Positions 6,760-15,882 of a DNA stretch of 64,000 bases are shown piece after piece (the stretch's first letter is position 1; every line of letters begins with the position of its first letter). The notes beneath the pieces are model-generated. The model made no database searches, was not told where the DNA came from, and saw only the letters and a list, made by a program, of their open reading frames with translations. This stretch comes from Pseudomonas xantholysinigenes (GTDB lineage: Bacteria; Pseudomonadota; Gammaproteobacteria; Pseudomonadales; Pseudomonadaceae). Location of the stretch: positions 587,001 through 651,000 of the forward strand of contig NZ_CP077095.1 in assembly GCF_014268885.2 (NCBI RefSeq). Reading direction: 5' to 3'. A program made the position numbers and the translations under genes.

Positions 6760-7647
6760 TCAGAACAGCGCAGCGGACAGCTTGCGACGGTACACGCCGA
6801 CCAGCGGATGCTCGTTGCCGAGCAGTTCGAACACCTGCAGCAAGGCTTTCTGCGGCAAGCCATTCTCATAACCGCGATTGCGCTGGAACAGCTTCAGCAG
6901 CCCGTCCAGCGCCGCTTCATATTGCTGGCGCGCCAACTGCTGGATGCACAGCTGGTAGGCGGCTTCATCGTCCTGCGGGTTCTGCGCCAGGCGGCTTTTC
7001 AGCTCGGCGGCTTCCGGTAGCGTGGCGGCCTGGCGCAGGAAGGTCAGCTGGGCCTTGGCGCCGGCCAGGGCGGCCTTGTGCTCGTCGGTCTTGACCGCGT
7101 CCAGCACCACCTGGGCCTCGCCCAGTTCACCGCGCTCGGCCAGGCAGCGGGCATACAGAATCAGTGCCTCGGCGTTGCTGTTGTCTTCACCCAGCAGCAC
7201 CTGCAGCAGGGCTTCGGCTTCGCTGAAGCGGCTTTCGGCGAACAGCGCCTTGGCCTGTTCCAGCGGCGCGGCGACAGGCGCGGCGGGCATCTGCACGTGG
7301 GGCTCGAGCATGGCACGGATGGCTGATTCGGGCTGGGCGCCGGCAAAGCCGTCGACTGGCTGGCCGTCCTTGAACAGCACCACGGTCGGCAGGCTGCGGA
7401 TGCCGAACTGGGCCACCACCTGCTGCTCGACGTCGCAGTTGATCTTGGCCAGCAGCAGCTCGCCCTGGTAGCCCTCGGCGATCTTCGCCAGCAGCGGCAT
7501 CAGCGCCTTGCATGGCGCGCACCACTCGGCCCAGAAGTCCACCAGCACCGGCTTGTGGAAGGAGTTCTCGATGACCAGCTGCTGGAAGGTGGCATCTGTG
7601 GCATCGAAGATGTACGGCAGGCTTGTGTTAACAGGGACTTGGCTCAT
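6760..7647 (-). CDS. cnoX: Chaperedoxin CnoX (YbbN), thioredoxin-TPR protein
   Basis: A 295-residue protein. The N-terminal thioredoxin fold (about 1-115) holds FWAEWCAPCK with both cysteines (Cys43, Cys46) and the cis-Pro loop SLPTVVLF. The C-terminal part (about 125-295) is made of TPR-like helices (ALFAESRFSEAEALLQ, ALILYARCLAERGELGEAQ). CnoX protects substrates of GroEL and DnaK during oxidative stress. E. coli CnoX lacks the CXXC pair; the intact CAPC here suggests real thiol-disulfide activity, as in alphaproteobacterial CnoX. The start at 7647 removes a weakly supported 10-residue extension. The methyltransferase gene lies 29 bp upstream on the same strand. Confidence 0.9.
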   Translation of the reverse strand: MSQVPVNTSLPYIFDATDATFQQLVIENSFHKPVLVDFWAEWCAPCKALMPLLAKIAEGYQGELLLAKINCDVEQQVVAQFGIRSLPTVVLFKDGQPVDGFAGAQPESAIRAMLEPHVQMPAAPVAAPLEQAKALFAESRFSEAEALLQVLLGEDNSNAEALILYARCLAERGELGEAQVVLDAVKTDEHKAALAGAKAQLTFLRQAATLPEAAELKSRLAQNPQDDEAAYQLCIQQLARQQYEAALDGLLKLFQRNRGYENGLPQKALLQVFELLGNEHPLVGVYRRKLSAALF

Positions 7648-7676
7648 CGTGACTCTCGCAAACGTGAATGCCCCCA

Positions 7677-8336
7677 CTATAAAGGCTCGCGACTGGCGTG
7701 GTACAGGCTGACCCGGCGGAATTCGTGCGGCTCGGCCAGGTCCGGCAGGGTCAGTGCCTCGAGCACCCCGAGCGGGCGATATAGCGGGTGGCTGAAGTCG
7801 CGGACCCGCGAATCGGCGACCAGTGCCTCGCGGCCGCGGCTGAGAAACGCGTCCAGCAGCGGCAGGTTGGCGCGGTCGTACAGCACATCGGCCACCAGGA
7901 TCAGGTCGAAGCGGTCGGCCTCGGCGAAGAAATCGCGGCTATAGCCCAGTTCGACACCGTTGAGCGCCGCATTGGCGCGGCAGGCGTCGAGGGCCAGCGG
8001 GTCGAGGTCGCAGGCCACCACCTCCCGCGCGCCGGCATGGGCGGCGGCGATCCCGGCAATGCCCGAGCCGGCGCCGAAATCCAGCACCCGCTTGCCGCGC
8101 ACCCACTGCGGCTGCTGCGCCAGGTAGCGCGCCATGGCCAGGCCGCTGGCCCAGCAGAAGCTCCAGTAGGGCGGCTCTTCGAGGATGCGCCGGGTTTCTT
8201 CGCTGCTGAACGCCCGGTCCATGTTCTGATCGTCGATCAGCCAAAGCTTCAGCTCGCAGTCGGGCAGTTCGCTGACCACCAGCCGCGCTTCGCCGATCAG
8301 GCTGCCGAGGGCCTGTTGCAGGGCGTGCGGCGCCAT
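7677..8336 (-). CDS. Class I SAM methyltransferase, COG3897/ETFB-KMT-like
   Basis: A 219-residue Rossmann methyltransferase. Motif I is [13 protein letters not shown] (about residues 84-96), motif II is [14 protein letters not shown] and the post-motif is [11 protein letters not shown]. The order and the [18 protein letters not shown] segment match COG3897, often named nicotinamide N-methylase, whose studied members (METTL20 type) methylate lysines of the electron-transfer flavoprotein beta subunit. That substrate is a reasonable guess, not shown here. The gene abuts a lipoprotein gene upstream (stop at 8337) and is probably cotranscribed with it. Confidence 0.8.
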   Translation of the reverse strand: MAPHALQQALGSLIGEARLVVSELPDCELKLWLIDDQNMDRAFSSEETRRILEEPPYWSFCWASGLAMARYLAQQPQWVRGKRVLDFGAGSGIAGIAAAHAGAREVVACDLDPLALDACRANAALNGVELGYSRDFFAEADRFDLILVADVLYDRANLPLLDAFLSRGREALVADSRVRDFSHPLYRPLGVLEALTLPDLAEPHEFRRVSLYHASREPL

Positions 8337-8789
8337 TTATGGCGCCTTTTCGAAGCGCAGCGGGCCGGTGGCCTGGGTCTGGGCCTGGGCAATGCGCACT
8401 GGCTGCAGGTGCAGGATCAACTGGCCGGAGCGGCTGGCGCGGCCACGCAGTTCGACCCGGGCACCGGCGGGGAAGGCCTCGGGGTTGAAGCGCAATTGGT
8501 AGGGCAGGGCCTGGCCGGTGCCGGTCAGATTGCTGCTGGCCAGCAGGCGTTGCGGGCGGCCACGTTCGTCGATGACCAGCAGGGCCAGCTCGACGTCGGC
8601 GCCGGCGGGGATGTCCATCAGGGTGCCGCTGAGTTCACGCTGGTAGGCCGGCAGTGGCCCCAGGGGCTGGGCTTTCTTCGCTACTTTGGCCGGCGTGGGC
8701 GCTGGAGTCTGTTCGGGCTTGGGCCGGTCGCTGCCGCAGGCGGTGAGCAGGGCGACGCAGCACAGCACGGCGAGCGCTCGATAGTGCAT
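8337..8789 (-). CDS. YbaY-family lipoprotein
   Basis: A 150-residue protein with a lipobox (LLTAC, Cys at about 18) after a short signal peptide, a Pro/Lys/Ala linker and a beta-rich domain ([23 protein letters not shown]…[21 protein letters not shown]) typical of the YbaY/YscW-like family. The start 8789 is chosen because AAGGAT lies 7 bases upstream. The function of the family is unclear; it is predicted to be anchored in the outer membrane. It is divergent from nrdR, with 105 bp between the starts. Confidence 0.8.
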   Translation of the reverse strand: MHYRALAVLCCVALLTACGSDRPKPEQTPAPTPAKVAKKAQPLGPLPAYQRELSGTLMDIPAGADVELALLVIDERGRPQRLLASSNLTGTGQALPYQLRFNPEAFPAGARVELRGRASRSGQLILHLQPVRIAQAQTQATGPLRFEKAP

Positions 8790-8894
8790 GGGATGATCCT
8801 TCACGGGCAGATTTGCATGGATGGTAAACCCTTTGGCTTGTCTTGCCAGTGCAATGCGCTACCATGGCCCTCCCTTTTTTTGTTGCCTGCCACC

Positions 8895-9359
8895 ATGCAC
8901 TGTCCCTTTTGCGGTGCCAACGACACCAAGGTCATCGACTCGCGGCTGGTCGCCGAGGGCGAACAGGTGCGTCGCCGCCGTGAGTGCGTCGCCTGCGGCG
9001 AGCGCTTCACCACCTTTGAAACCGCCGAGCTGGTCCTGCCCCGGCTGATCAAGCAGGACGGTACCCGCCAACCGTTCGACGAAGACAAACTGCGTGCCGG
9101 CATGCAGCGCGCGCTGGAAAAGCGCCCGGTCAGCGTCGAGCGCCTGGAAGCGGCGCTGGCGCATATCAAGAGCCGCCTGCGCGCTACCGGCGAGCGCGAG
9201 GTGAAGTCGCTGGTGGTCGGCGAGATGGTCATGGCCGAGCTGCGCAAGCTCGATGAAGTCGCCTATATCCGTTTCGCCTCGGTCTACCGGCGCTTCCAGG
9301 ACCTCGACGAATTCCGCGAAGAAATCGACCGCCTGGCCCGCGAGCCAGCCAAAGAGTAG
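8895..9359 (+). CDS. nrdR: Transcriptional repressor NrdR
   Basis: A 154-residue protein, the normal length. The zinc ribbon uses Cys3, Cys6, Cys31 and Cys34 (MHCPFCG … ECVACG), and an ATP-cone domain follows from about residue 49 ([24 protein letters not shown]). NrdR senses (d)ATP and represses ribonucleotide reductase operons. It is the first gene of a run nrdR-ribD, separated from ribD by 2 bp, as in many gammaproteobacteria. The longer open frame upstream is not coding. Confidence 0.97.
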   Translation: MHCPFCGANDTKVIDSRLVAEGEQVRRRRECVACGERFTTFETAELVLPRLIKQDGTRQPFDEDKLRAGMQRALEKRPVSVERLEAALAHIKSRLRATGEREVKSLVVGEMVMAELRKLDEVAYIRFASVYRRFQDLDEFREEIDRLAREPAKE

Positions 9360-9361
9360 AC

Positions 9362-10489
9362 ATGTCCAGCCAAGCCATTCTCGACGCCCACTACATGGCC
9401 CGGGCCGTGGAACTGGCCCGCAAGGGCCTGTACAGCACCCACCCCAATCCGCGCGTAGGCTGTGTGATCGTGCGCGACGGCGAGGTGGTCGGCGAGGGCT
9501 GGCACATGCGTGCCGGCGAGCCGCACGCCGAGGTGCATGCCCTGCGCCAGGCCGGTGAGCGCGCCCGTGGCGCCTGCGCCTATGTGACCCTCGAACCCTG
9601 CAGCCACCATGGCCGCACGCCGCCGTGCGCCGAGGCGCTGGTCAAGGCCGGCGTGGCGCGGGTGGTGGCGGCCATGCAGGACCCCAATCCGCAGGTGGCT
9701 GGCAATGGCCTGCGCCGCCTGCGCGACGCTGGCATCGAGGTCGCCAGCGGTGTGCTCGAGGCCGAGGCTCGCGCGCTCAACCCGGGGTTCCTCAAGCGCA
9801 TGGAACAGGGCCTGCCGTTCGTGCGCGCCAAGCTGGCCATGAGCCTGGACGGCCGCACTGCCATGGCCAACGGCGAGAGCCAGTGGATCACCGGCCCGGC
9901 GGCGCGGGCCGCGGTGCAGCGCTTGCGCGCCCGCTCCAGCGTGGTGCTGAGCAGCGCCGAGAGTGTGCTGTTCGACAAGGCCCGGATGACCGTGCGCGCT
10001 GATGAGCTGGGTCTGGATGAGGCATCCACCGCCTTGGCCCTGTCGCGGCCACCGCTGCGCGTGCTGGTCGACGGACGCCTGCGCCTGCCGCTGGATGCGC
10101 CGTTCTTCCAGGCCGGGCCGGCGCTGGTGGTTACCGCCGCGAGCGACGATCCGCGCTACGCTGCCGCTGGTCATGAATTGCTGCGCTTGCCCGGCGCGGA
10201 CGGTCGCGTCGACCTGGCGGCCCTGCTGCAGGCCCTGGCCGCGCGTGGCGTCAACGAAATCCTGCTGGAGGCCGGTGCCGGCCTGGTCGGTGCCTTCGCC
10301 CGCCAGGGCCTGGTCGACGAGTACCAGCTGTTCGTCGCTGGCACCTTCCTCGGCTCCGAGGCGCGTCCGCTGCTGGACTGGCCGTTGTCGAAAATGAGCG
10401 AGGCACCACGGCTGAAAATCACCGAAATGCGCGCGGTCGGCGATGACTGGCGAGTCACGGCCATCCCCTTGCCGGTCGCCGGCGTATAA
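9362..10489 (+). CDS. ribD: Riboflavin biosynthesis deaminase/reductase RibD
   Basis: A 375-residue bifunctional enzyme that deaminates and then reduces the pyrimidine made from GTP. The N-terminal deaminase carries the zinc site His55-Ala-Glu57 and Cys80/Cys89 (PCSHHGRTPPC). The reductase domain follows from about residue 148 (VRAKLAMSLDGRTAMANGESQWITG, then EILLEAGAGLVGAF). Length is normal. It starts 2 bp after nrdR and leads the riboflavin operon. Confidence 0.97.
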   Translation: MSSQAILDAHYMARAVELARKGLYSTHPNPRVGCVIVRDGEVVGEGWHMRAGEPHAEVHALRQAGERARGACAYVTLEPCSHHGRTPPCAEALVKAGVARVVAAMQDPNPQVAGNGLRRLRDAGIEVASGVLEAEARALNPGFLKRMEQGLPFVRAKLAMSLDGRTAMANGESQWITGPAARAAVQRLRARSSVVLSSAESVLFDKARMTVRADELGLDEASTALALSRPPLRVLVDGRLRLPLDAPFFQAGPALVVTAASDDPRYAAAGHELLRLPGADGRVDLAALLQALAARGVNEILLEAGAGLVGAFARQGLVDEYQLFVAGTFLGSEARPLLDWPLSKMSEAPRLKITEMRAVGDDWRVTAIPLPVAGV

Positions 10490-10531
10490 TGGCTGGCTTG
10501 CCGCGCGCAGCCCGTATCTGAGGAGAACACC

Positions 10532-11197
10532 ATGTTCACCGGCATCATCGAATCCATCGGCACCATCCGTAGCCTCACCCCCAAGGGCGGTGACGTGCGC
10601 GTCTACGTCGAAACCGGTAAGCTCGACCTGGGCGACGTCAAGCTCGGCGACAGCATCGCCGTCAACGGCGTGTGCCTGACCGCCGTCGAGCTGCCCGGCA
10701 ACGGCTTCTGGGCCGACGTCAGCGTCGAAACGCTCAAGCGCACCGCCATGGTCGACCTCAAGAGCGGCAGCCGGGTCAACCTGGAAAAGGCCCTGACCCC
10801 AACCACCCGCCTGGGCGGCCATCTGGTCAGCGGCCATGTCGACGGCGTCGGCGAGATCGTCGCGCGTGCCGATAACGCCCGCGCCATCCAGTTTCGCGTG
10901 CGCGCGCCGAAAGAACTGGCCAAGTACATCGCCCACAAGGGCTCGATCACCGTCGACGGCACCAGCCTGACGGTCAACGAGGTCGACGGCGCCGAATTCG
11001 AGCTGACCATCGTCCCGCACACCCTGTCCGAAACCATCATGGCCGACTACCGTCCCGGGCGTCGGGTCAACCTTGAGGTCGATCTGCTGGCCCGCTACCT
11101 GGAGCGCCTGCTGTTGGGCGACAAGGCCGCCGAACCAAGCAAGGGCAGTGGCATCACCGAAAGCTTCCTGGCCGCCAACGGCTTCTTGAAATCCTGA
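10532..11197 (+). CDS. ribE: Riboflavin synthase alpha subunit
   Basis: A 221-residue enzyme that dismutates two lumazine molecules into riboflavin. It has the internal duplication of the family: MFTGIIESIG at the N-terminus with SIAVNGVCLTAV, and a second barrel with GHLVSGHVDGVG and SITVDGTSLTVNEV. Length is normal for the trimeric enzyme. The ATG is preceded by GAGGAGAA. It lies 42 bp after ribD. Confidence 0.97.
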   Translation: MFTGIIESIGTIRSLTPKGGDVRVYVETGKLDLGDVKLGDSIAVNGVCLTAVELPGNGFWADVSVETLKRTAMVDLKSGSRVNLEKALTPTTRLGGHLVSGHVDGVGEIVARADNARAIQFRVRAPKELAKYIAHKGSITVDGTSLTVNEVDGAEFELTIVPHTLSETIMADYRPGRRVNLEVDLLARYLERLLLGDKAAEPSKGSGITESFLAANGFLKS

Positions 11198-11215
11198 TTG
11201 AGAAGGGGGTGCCGC

Positions 11216-12307
11216 GTGGCGCTCAACAGCATCGAAGAACTGGTCGAAGACATCCGCCAGGGCAAAATGGTCATCCTCATGGACGACGAAGACCGTGAGA
11301 ATGAAGGCGACATCATCATGGCCGCCGAGTGCTGCCAGGCCGAGCACATCAACTTCATGGCCAAGCATGGCCGTGGCCTGATCTGCATGCCGATGACCCG
11401 CGAGCGCTGCGAAACCCTCAAGCTGCCGCTGATGGCGCCACGCAACGGCTCGGGCTTCGGCACCAAGTTCACCGTGTCGATCGAGGCGGCCGAAGGCGTC
11501 ACCACCGGCATCTCCGCCGCCGACCGCGCGCGTACCGTGCAGGCCGCCGCGGCCAAGGACGCCAAGGCCGACGACATCGTCAGCCCCGGCCATATCTTCC
11601 CGCTGATGGCCCAGCCCGGCGGCACCCTGGCCCGTGCCGGCCACACCGAGGCCGCCTGCGACCTGGCGCGCATGGCTGGTTTCGAGCCGAGCGGAGTGAT
11701 CTGCGAGGTGATGAACGACGACGGCACCATGTCGCGTCGCGCCGAGCTGGAAGTGTTCGCCGCCGAGCACGGCTTGAAGATCGGCACCATCGCCGACCTG
11801 ATCCACTACCGCATGATCCACGAACGCACCGTGCAGCGCGTCTCCGAGCAGCCGCTGGACAGCGAGTTGGGCCAGTTCAACCTGGTCACCTACCGCGACG
11901 CGGTGGAAGGCGATGTGCACATGGCCCTGACCCTGGGCAAGATCTGCGCCGAGGAGCCGACCCTGGTGCGGGTGCACAACATGGACCCGCTGCGCGACCT
12001 GCTGATGGTCAAGCAGCCGGGCCGCTGGAGCCTGCGCGCGGCGATGAGCGCCGTGGCCGAGGCCGGCAGCGGCGTGGTGCTGCTGCTGGGCCACCCGCTG
12101 GACGGCGACGTGCTGCTGGCGCACATCCGCGAAAGCGCGGGCGATGCACCGACCAAGACGCCGACCACCTACAGTACCGTTGGCGCGGGTTCGCAGATCC
12201 TGCGCGACCTGGGTGTGCGCAAGATGCGCCTGATGAGTTCGCCCATGAAGTTCAATGCGATATCCGGATTCGATCTGGAAGTTGTAGAATACGTGCCCTC
12301 CGAGTGA
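11216..12307 (+). CDS. ribB: DHBP synthase with degenerate GTP cyclohydrolase II domain (RibBX type)
   Basis: A 363-residue two-domain protein from GTG 11216, which follows AGAAGGGGG at about 6 bases. The N-terminal domain (about 1-200) is a complete 3,4-dihydroxy-2-butanone 4-phosphate synthase ([32 protein letters not shown]). The C-terminal domain aligns with GTP cyclohydrolase II but lacks the zinc motif C-x10-C-x-C and most catalytic residues, reading instead [14 protein letters not shown]…[13 protein letters not shown]. It should therefore make only the butanone phosphate; active cyclohydrolase comes from ribA at 15883. Such RibBX hybrids are known in other proteobacteria. Confidence 0.92.
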   Translation: MALNSIEELVEDIRQGKMVILMDDEDRENEGDIIMAAECCQAEHINFMAKHGRGLICMPMTRERCETLKLPLMAPRNGSGFGTKFTVSIEAAEGVTTGISAADRARTVQAAAAKDAKADDIVSPGHIFPLMAQPGGTLARAGHTEAACDLARMAGFEPSGVICEVMNDDGTMSRRAELEVFAAEHGLKIGTIADLIHYRMIHERTVQRVSEQPLDSELGQFNLVTYRDAVEGDVHMALTLGKICAEEPTLVRVHNMDPLRDLLMVKQPGRWSLRAAMSAVAEAGSGVVLLLGHPLDGDVLLAHIRESAGDAPTKTPTTYSTVGAGSQILRDLGVRKMRLMSSPMKFNAISGFDLEVVEYVPSE

Positions 12308-12351
12308 CTTGAGGCGGCCTGATCGCCCTCCCGCTCGAGTCCAAACCCTCC

Positions 12352-12375
12352 CGAGGCCGCCGCAGCGCGGCCTCG
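12352..12375 (+). other. Hairpin between ribBX and ribH
   Basis: CGAGGCC (12352-12358) and GGCCTCG (12369-12375) form a 7-bp GC stem with a 10-base loop in the 91-bp gap before ribH, followed by CTCTT but no longer T-run. It could stabilise the processed mRNA or weaken read-through. It is not a clear terminator. Confidence 0.35.
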
Positions 12376-12398
12376 CTCTTGAAGATGAGAATATCGGA

Positions 12399-12875
12399 AT
12401 GACCCTGAAGACCATCGAAGGTACCTTCATCGCCCCCAAAGGTCGCTATGCTTTGGTGGTTGGCCGCTTCAACAGCTTCGTCGTCGAAAGCCTGGTAAGC
12501 GGCGCCGTTGATACCCTGGTACGCCACGGTGTCAGCGAAAGCGACATCACCATCATCCGTGCCCCGGGCGCGTTCGAAATCCCGCTGGTGGCGCAGAAAG
12601 TCGCCCAGCAAGGCGAATACAACGCGATCATCGCCCTGGGCGCAGTGATCCGTGGCGGTACCCCGCACTTCGAATACGTGGCGGGTGAATGCACCAAGGG
12701 TCTGGCCCAGGTGTCCATGGAGTTCGGTGTACCGGTGGCCTTCGGCGTACTGACCGTCGACTCCATCGAGCAGGCCATCGAGCGCTCCGGCACCAAGGCT
12801 GGCAACAAAGGCGGTGAAGCTGCCCTGTCCGCCCTGGAAATGGTCAGCCTGCTGGCGCAGTTGGAGGCCAAGTGA
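12399..12875 (+). CDS. ribH: 6,7-dimethyl-8-ribityllumazine synthase
   Basis: A 158-residue enzyme joining the pyrimidine and butanone-phosphate branches. Family motifs: [55 protein letters not shown] and [23 protein letters not shown]. Length fits the icosahedral enzyme. The ATG at 12399 replaces a spurious frame extension. Its stop overlaps the GTG of nusB, a conserved pairing in this group. Confidence 0.97.
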   Translation: MTLKTIEGTFIAPKGRYALVVGRFNSFVVESLVSGAVDTLVRHGVSESDITIIRAPGAFEIPLVAQKVAQQGEYNAIIALGAVIRGGTPHFEYVAGECTKGLAQVSMEFGVPVAFGVLTVDSIEQAIERSGTKAGNKGGEAALSALEMVSLLAQLEAK

Positions 12876-13372
12876 TTAGCGACGAAAGCGATCGTTTCAA
12901 CCCGCGCGATCCAAAACCTGCGGATGCCGGCAAGCCATCGAAGAGCGCCAAGCGTCGCGAAGCCCGCAAGCTCGCCACGCAAGCGCTGTATCAGTGGCAC
13001 ATGGCCAAGCACTCGCTGAACGAAGTGGAAGCGCAGTTCCGGGTCGATAACGATTTCTCCGACGTGGATGGCGCCTACTTCCGCGAGATCCTGCACGGGG
13101 TCCCGGCGAAGAAGGTCGAAATCGACGAAGCGCTCAAGCCCTGCCTGGACACCCCGCTGGAAGAGCTCGACCCGGTCGAGTTGTCCGTGCTGCGCCTGTC
13201 GGCCTGGGAATTCATGATGCGTGCCGACGTACCGTACCGCGTGGTGATCAACGAAGGTGTGGAACTGGCCAAAGTCTTCGGCGCCACCGACGGGCACAAG
13301 TTCGTCAATGGCGTGCTGGACAAGCTGGCGCCGCGCCTGCGTGAAGCGGAAGTCAAGGCGAACAAGCGCTGA
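12872..13372 (+). CDS. nusB: Transcription antitermination factor NusB
   Basis: A 166-residue all-helical protein. After a charged N-terminal extension (about residues 1-25) comes the NusB fold: [28 protein letters not shown]-like helix, [21 protein letters not shown] and [34 protein letters not shown]. It binds boxA RNA with NusE during rRNA transcription. The GTG start at 12872 overlaps the ribH stop (GTGA). Confidence 0.96.
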   Translation: MISDESDRFNPRDPKPADAGKPSKSAKRREARKLATQALYQWHMAKHSLNEVEAQFRVDNDFSDVDGAYFREILHGVPAKKVEIDEALKPCLDTPLEELDPVELSVLRLSAWEFMMRADVPYRVVINEGVELAKVFGATDGHKFVNGVLDKLAPRLREAEVKANKR

Positions 13373-13390
13373 TCGCAGCGCTGACCAGCC

Positions 13391-14347
13391 ATGGGTGAGT
13401 TCGAGCTGATCCGCCATTACTTCGCCGCCGCGCCTTGTGCGCAGGGCGGCGAGGGCGTGGCCCTGGGGATTGGTGACGACTGCGCCCTGCTGGACCTTCC
13501 CGCCGGTGAACAGCTGGCGATTTCCACCGACACGCTGGTGGCCGGTGTGCATTTCCCCACTGTCTGTGACCCGCTGCTGCTTGGCCAGCGCTCGCTGGCC
13601 GTGGCGGCCAGTGACCTGGCGGCCATGGGCGCCACGGCGATCGGTTTCACCCTGGCCCTGACTTTGCCCGTAGTCGGTCCCGACTGGCTGGCGGCCTATG
13701 CCGATGGCCTTGGGCGCATGGCCCAGCGTTGCGGCATGGCGCTGATCGGTGGTGACACCACGCGCGGCCCATTGAGCATCACCGTGACTGTATTCGGCCG
13801 TGTGCCGACAGGCCTGGCGCTACGTCGTAGTGGCGCGAGAGTCGGCGACCTGTTGTGCGTAGGGGGCTACCTGGGCAGCGCGGCGGGTGCCTTGCCACTG
13901 GTGCTTGGCCAGCGCGAGGCGCCTGCCGAGGTGGCTGCGCCGTTGCTCGAACACTACTGGTCGCCCTTGCCGCAGTTGCACCTGGGCGAGCGCTTGCGCG
14001 GCCTGGCCACGGCGGCACTGGATATTTCCGACGGCCTGCTGGCCGATTGCGGGCATATCGCCAAGGCGTCCGGCGTGGCGCTGGAGGTGAACCTGGCGCA
14101 AGTCCCCGTGTCTGCTCCTTTGCAGGCATTCCTGGGGCAGGAAGCCGCACAGCATGCGGCACTCACCGGTGGCGACGACTACGTGCTGGCATTCACCCTG
14201 CCGGAACGCGCATTGTCTTCCCTGGCCAGCCAGGTGCACGTGATTGGCCGTGTGCTGGCAGGCCAGGGCGTGACCCTGCGGGACCCACAGGGCCGGGACA
14301 TCACCCCCGTGCAACGGGGCTATCAACATTTTAGGGAGACACCGTGA
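13391..14347 (+). CDS. thiL: Thiamine-monophosphate kinase
   Basis: A 318-residue enzyme making thiamine diphosphate. Motifs: GDDCALL near the N-terminus, STDTLVAGVHF, LAVAASDLAAMGA, GGDTTRGPLSITVTVFG and ALDISDGLLADCGHI, all typical of the ThiL/PurM fold. It lies 18 bp after nusB and overlaps pgpA by 4 bases. The order nusB-thiL-pgpA is widely conserved in gammaproteobacteria. Confidence 0.96.
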   Translation: MGEFELIRHYFAAAPCAQGGEGVALGIGDDCALLDLPAGEQLAISTDTLVAGVHFPTVCDPLLLGQRSLAVAASDLAAMGATAIGFTLALTLPVVGPDWLAAYADGLGRMAQRCGMALIGGDTTRGPLSITVTVFGRVPTGLALRRSGARVGDLLCVGGYLGSAAGALPLVLGQREAPAEVAAPLLEHYWSPLPQLHLGERLRGLATAALDISDGLLADCGHIAKASGVALEVNLAQVPVSAPLQAFLGQEAAQHAALTGGDDYVLAFTLPERALSSLASQVHVIGRVLAGQGVTLRDPQGRDITPVQRGYQHFRETP

Positions 14348-14847
14348 CCGACCACCCCAACCAGGTGCCTGCGGAGTTCGTTCCGCCTTCGGTCTGGCGC
14401 AACCCGTGGCACTTCATCGCCTTTGGCTTCGGTTCCGGCACCTTGCCCAAGGCGCCGGGCACCTGGGGCTCGCTGGTGGCGCTGCCGTTCATCCCGTTGT
14501 GGCAAATGCTCCCCGACTGGGGCTACTGGCTGCTGCTGGGCATCAGCATGCTGTTCGGCGTGTGGTTGTGCGGCAAAGTGGCGAACGACTTGCGTGTGCA
14601 CGATCATGAAGGCATCGTCTGGGACGAGATCGTCGGCATGTGGATCACCCTGTGGCTGGTGCCGGAGGGTTGGCAGTGGCTGTTGGCAGGGTTCTTGATG
14701 TTCCGTTTCTTCGACATCCTCAAGCCCTGGCCGATCCGCTGGGTCGACCGCCATGTGCATGGCGGCTTCGGCATAATGCTCGACGATATCCTGGCCGGTG
14801 TGTTCGCCTGGCTGGGCATGCAGGTGCTGGTGTGGGCGGTGGCCTGA
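14344..14847 (+). CDS. pgpA: Phosphatidylglycerophosphatase A
   Basis: A 167-residue integral membrane phosphatase for phosphatidylglycerol synthesis. Motifs: GFGSGTLPKAPGTWGSL and VWDEIVGMWITL, then FFDILKPWPIRWVDRHVHGGFGIMLDDILAG with the acidic residues needed for activity. GTG start at 14344 overlaps the thiL stop. Four hydrophobic segments are visible, as usual for PgpA. Confidence 0.95.
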   Translation: MTDHPNQVPAEFVPPSVWRNPWHFIAFGFGSGTLPKAPGTWGSLVALPFIPLWQMLPDWGYWLLLGISMLFGVWLCGKVANDLRVHDHEGIVWDEIVGMWITLWLVPEGWQWLLAGFLMFRFFDILKPWPIRWVDRHVHGGFGIMLDDILAGVFAWLGMQVLVWAVA

Positions 14848-14863
14848 TACAGGGAGCGTGGCG

Positions 14864-15607
14864 ATGGGCCTGAGGACTGTAGTGCTGGCATTGATGCTGT
14901 ACATCGCAGGCCCGGGCGTGATGGCCCAGGAGGCGCCGACACAGGTGCGCCTGGTCAGCGAGGCGTGGATCGACTACACCAACGCCGACGGTACCGGGCT
15001 GGCCTGGGACGTGCTGCGCAAGGTGTTCGAACCCGCTGGGGTCAAGGTCGTGGCGCAAAGCGCTCCTTACAGCCGCGCCGTCGGCCTGGTGAAGCGCGGC
15101 GAGGCGGACGCCTGGGTTGGTTCGTACAAGGACGAGAACGACGACAACCTCTACCCGCGCTGGTACTTCGACCAGGATCATATCTATGCCCTGGGCCTGG
15201 CGGGCAAGCCGGTGCCCACGCGTGAAACCCTGGGCCAGTACCGCCTGGCCTGGGTGCGCGGCTATGACTACGCCAGCTACCTGCCCAATATCCACAATTT
15301 CCGCGAGATCCAGCGCCGCGAGGGCATCCTGCCGATGCTCGAGCATGATCGGGTCGACTTCTACATCGATGCGCTGGCCGAGGTCGACTATGTGCTCGGC
15401 CAGGCGCCCGACCCCGCGCGCTTGCGCCGTACCCATGTGGCCGAGTTGCCGTTGTACCTGGCGTTCGCCCGCAGCGAGCAGGGCAAGGCCCTGCGCGAGC
15501 TGTTCGACCAGCGCATGGAGGTGCTGGTGCGCAGCGGCGAGCTGAAGCCGATCTTCGAGCGTTGGAAGCAGCCGTATCCGTTTACAGCGGATAGTCAGCC
15601 GCATTGA
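14864..15607 (+). CDS. Periplasmic solute-binding protein (PBPb-like)
   Basis: A 247-residue protein with a signal peptide (LALMLYIAGPGVMAQ) and a small type-2 substrate-binding fold: VRLVSEAWIDYTNADGTGLAWDVLRKVFEPAGVKV, YSRAVGLVKRGEADAWVGSY and a C-terminal RSGELKPIFERWK. It resembles extracellular solute-binding family 3 proteins that occur without a permease. No transporter genes lie next to it; it is 16 bp after pgpA. The ligand is unknown, and a sensory or chaperone role is possible. Confidence 0.75.
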   Translation: MGLRTVVLALMLYIAGPGVMAQEAPTQVRLVSEAWIDYTNADGTGLAWDVLRKVFEPAGVKVVAQSAPYSRAVGLVKRGEADAWVGSYKDENDDNLYPRWYFDQDHIYALGLAGKPVPTRETLGQYRLAWVRGYDYASYLPNIHNFREIQRREGILPMLEHDRVDFYIDALAEVDYVLGQAPDPARLRRTHVAELPLYLAFARSEQGKALRELFDQRMEVLVRSGELKPIFERWKQPYPFTADSQPH

Positions 15608-15625
15608 GGCTTGTGTCGCTGTTCT

Positions 15626-15758
15626 TGTAGGAGCGGCCTTGCCGAGGCGTCGGACCGGTCGGAAAGGGCCGCATAGCGGCCCCGGCAATATCAGCTTGAT
15701 GCGTAGATTTGGGGGGCGCTTCGCACCCCTTTCGCGACACAAGGCCGCTCCTACAGGA
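15626..15758. repeat. REP pair between solute-binding protein gene and ribA
   Basis: Two inverted REP copies: TGTAGGAGCGGCCTTGCCGA (from 15626) with a GGGCCGCATAGCGGCCC hairpin, and the mirror copy CACAAGGCCGCTCCTACAGG ending near 15758. Together with the following 120 bases they make up the 275-bp space before ribA. Confidence 0.85.
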
Positions 15759-15882
15759 TTTGGGCACTTCCCATAAGCATCGAACTTTTCGATCTTAAGC
15801 CGCGATATTCAGCCTGCGCACCTGTGCCGGGCTGCTGATACAATCGGCCGATCTGAATATTCCTACTTTCCAGGAGCACAAC

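Noticed and set aside
10485..10490. TATAAT before ribE as a promoter
   Set aside because: It is formed by the last codons and stop of ribD (GTA TAA T) and has no -35 at the right distance.
9284..12439. 1051-residue open frame on the minus strand
   Set aside because: It is antisense to ribD-ribE-ribBX, has no recognisable domain and shows the His/Gln/Ala-rich bias of a shadow frame in GC-rich DNA.
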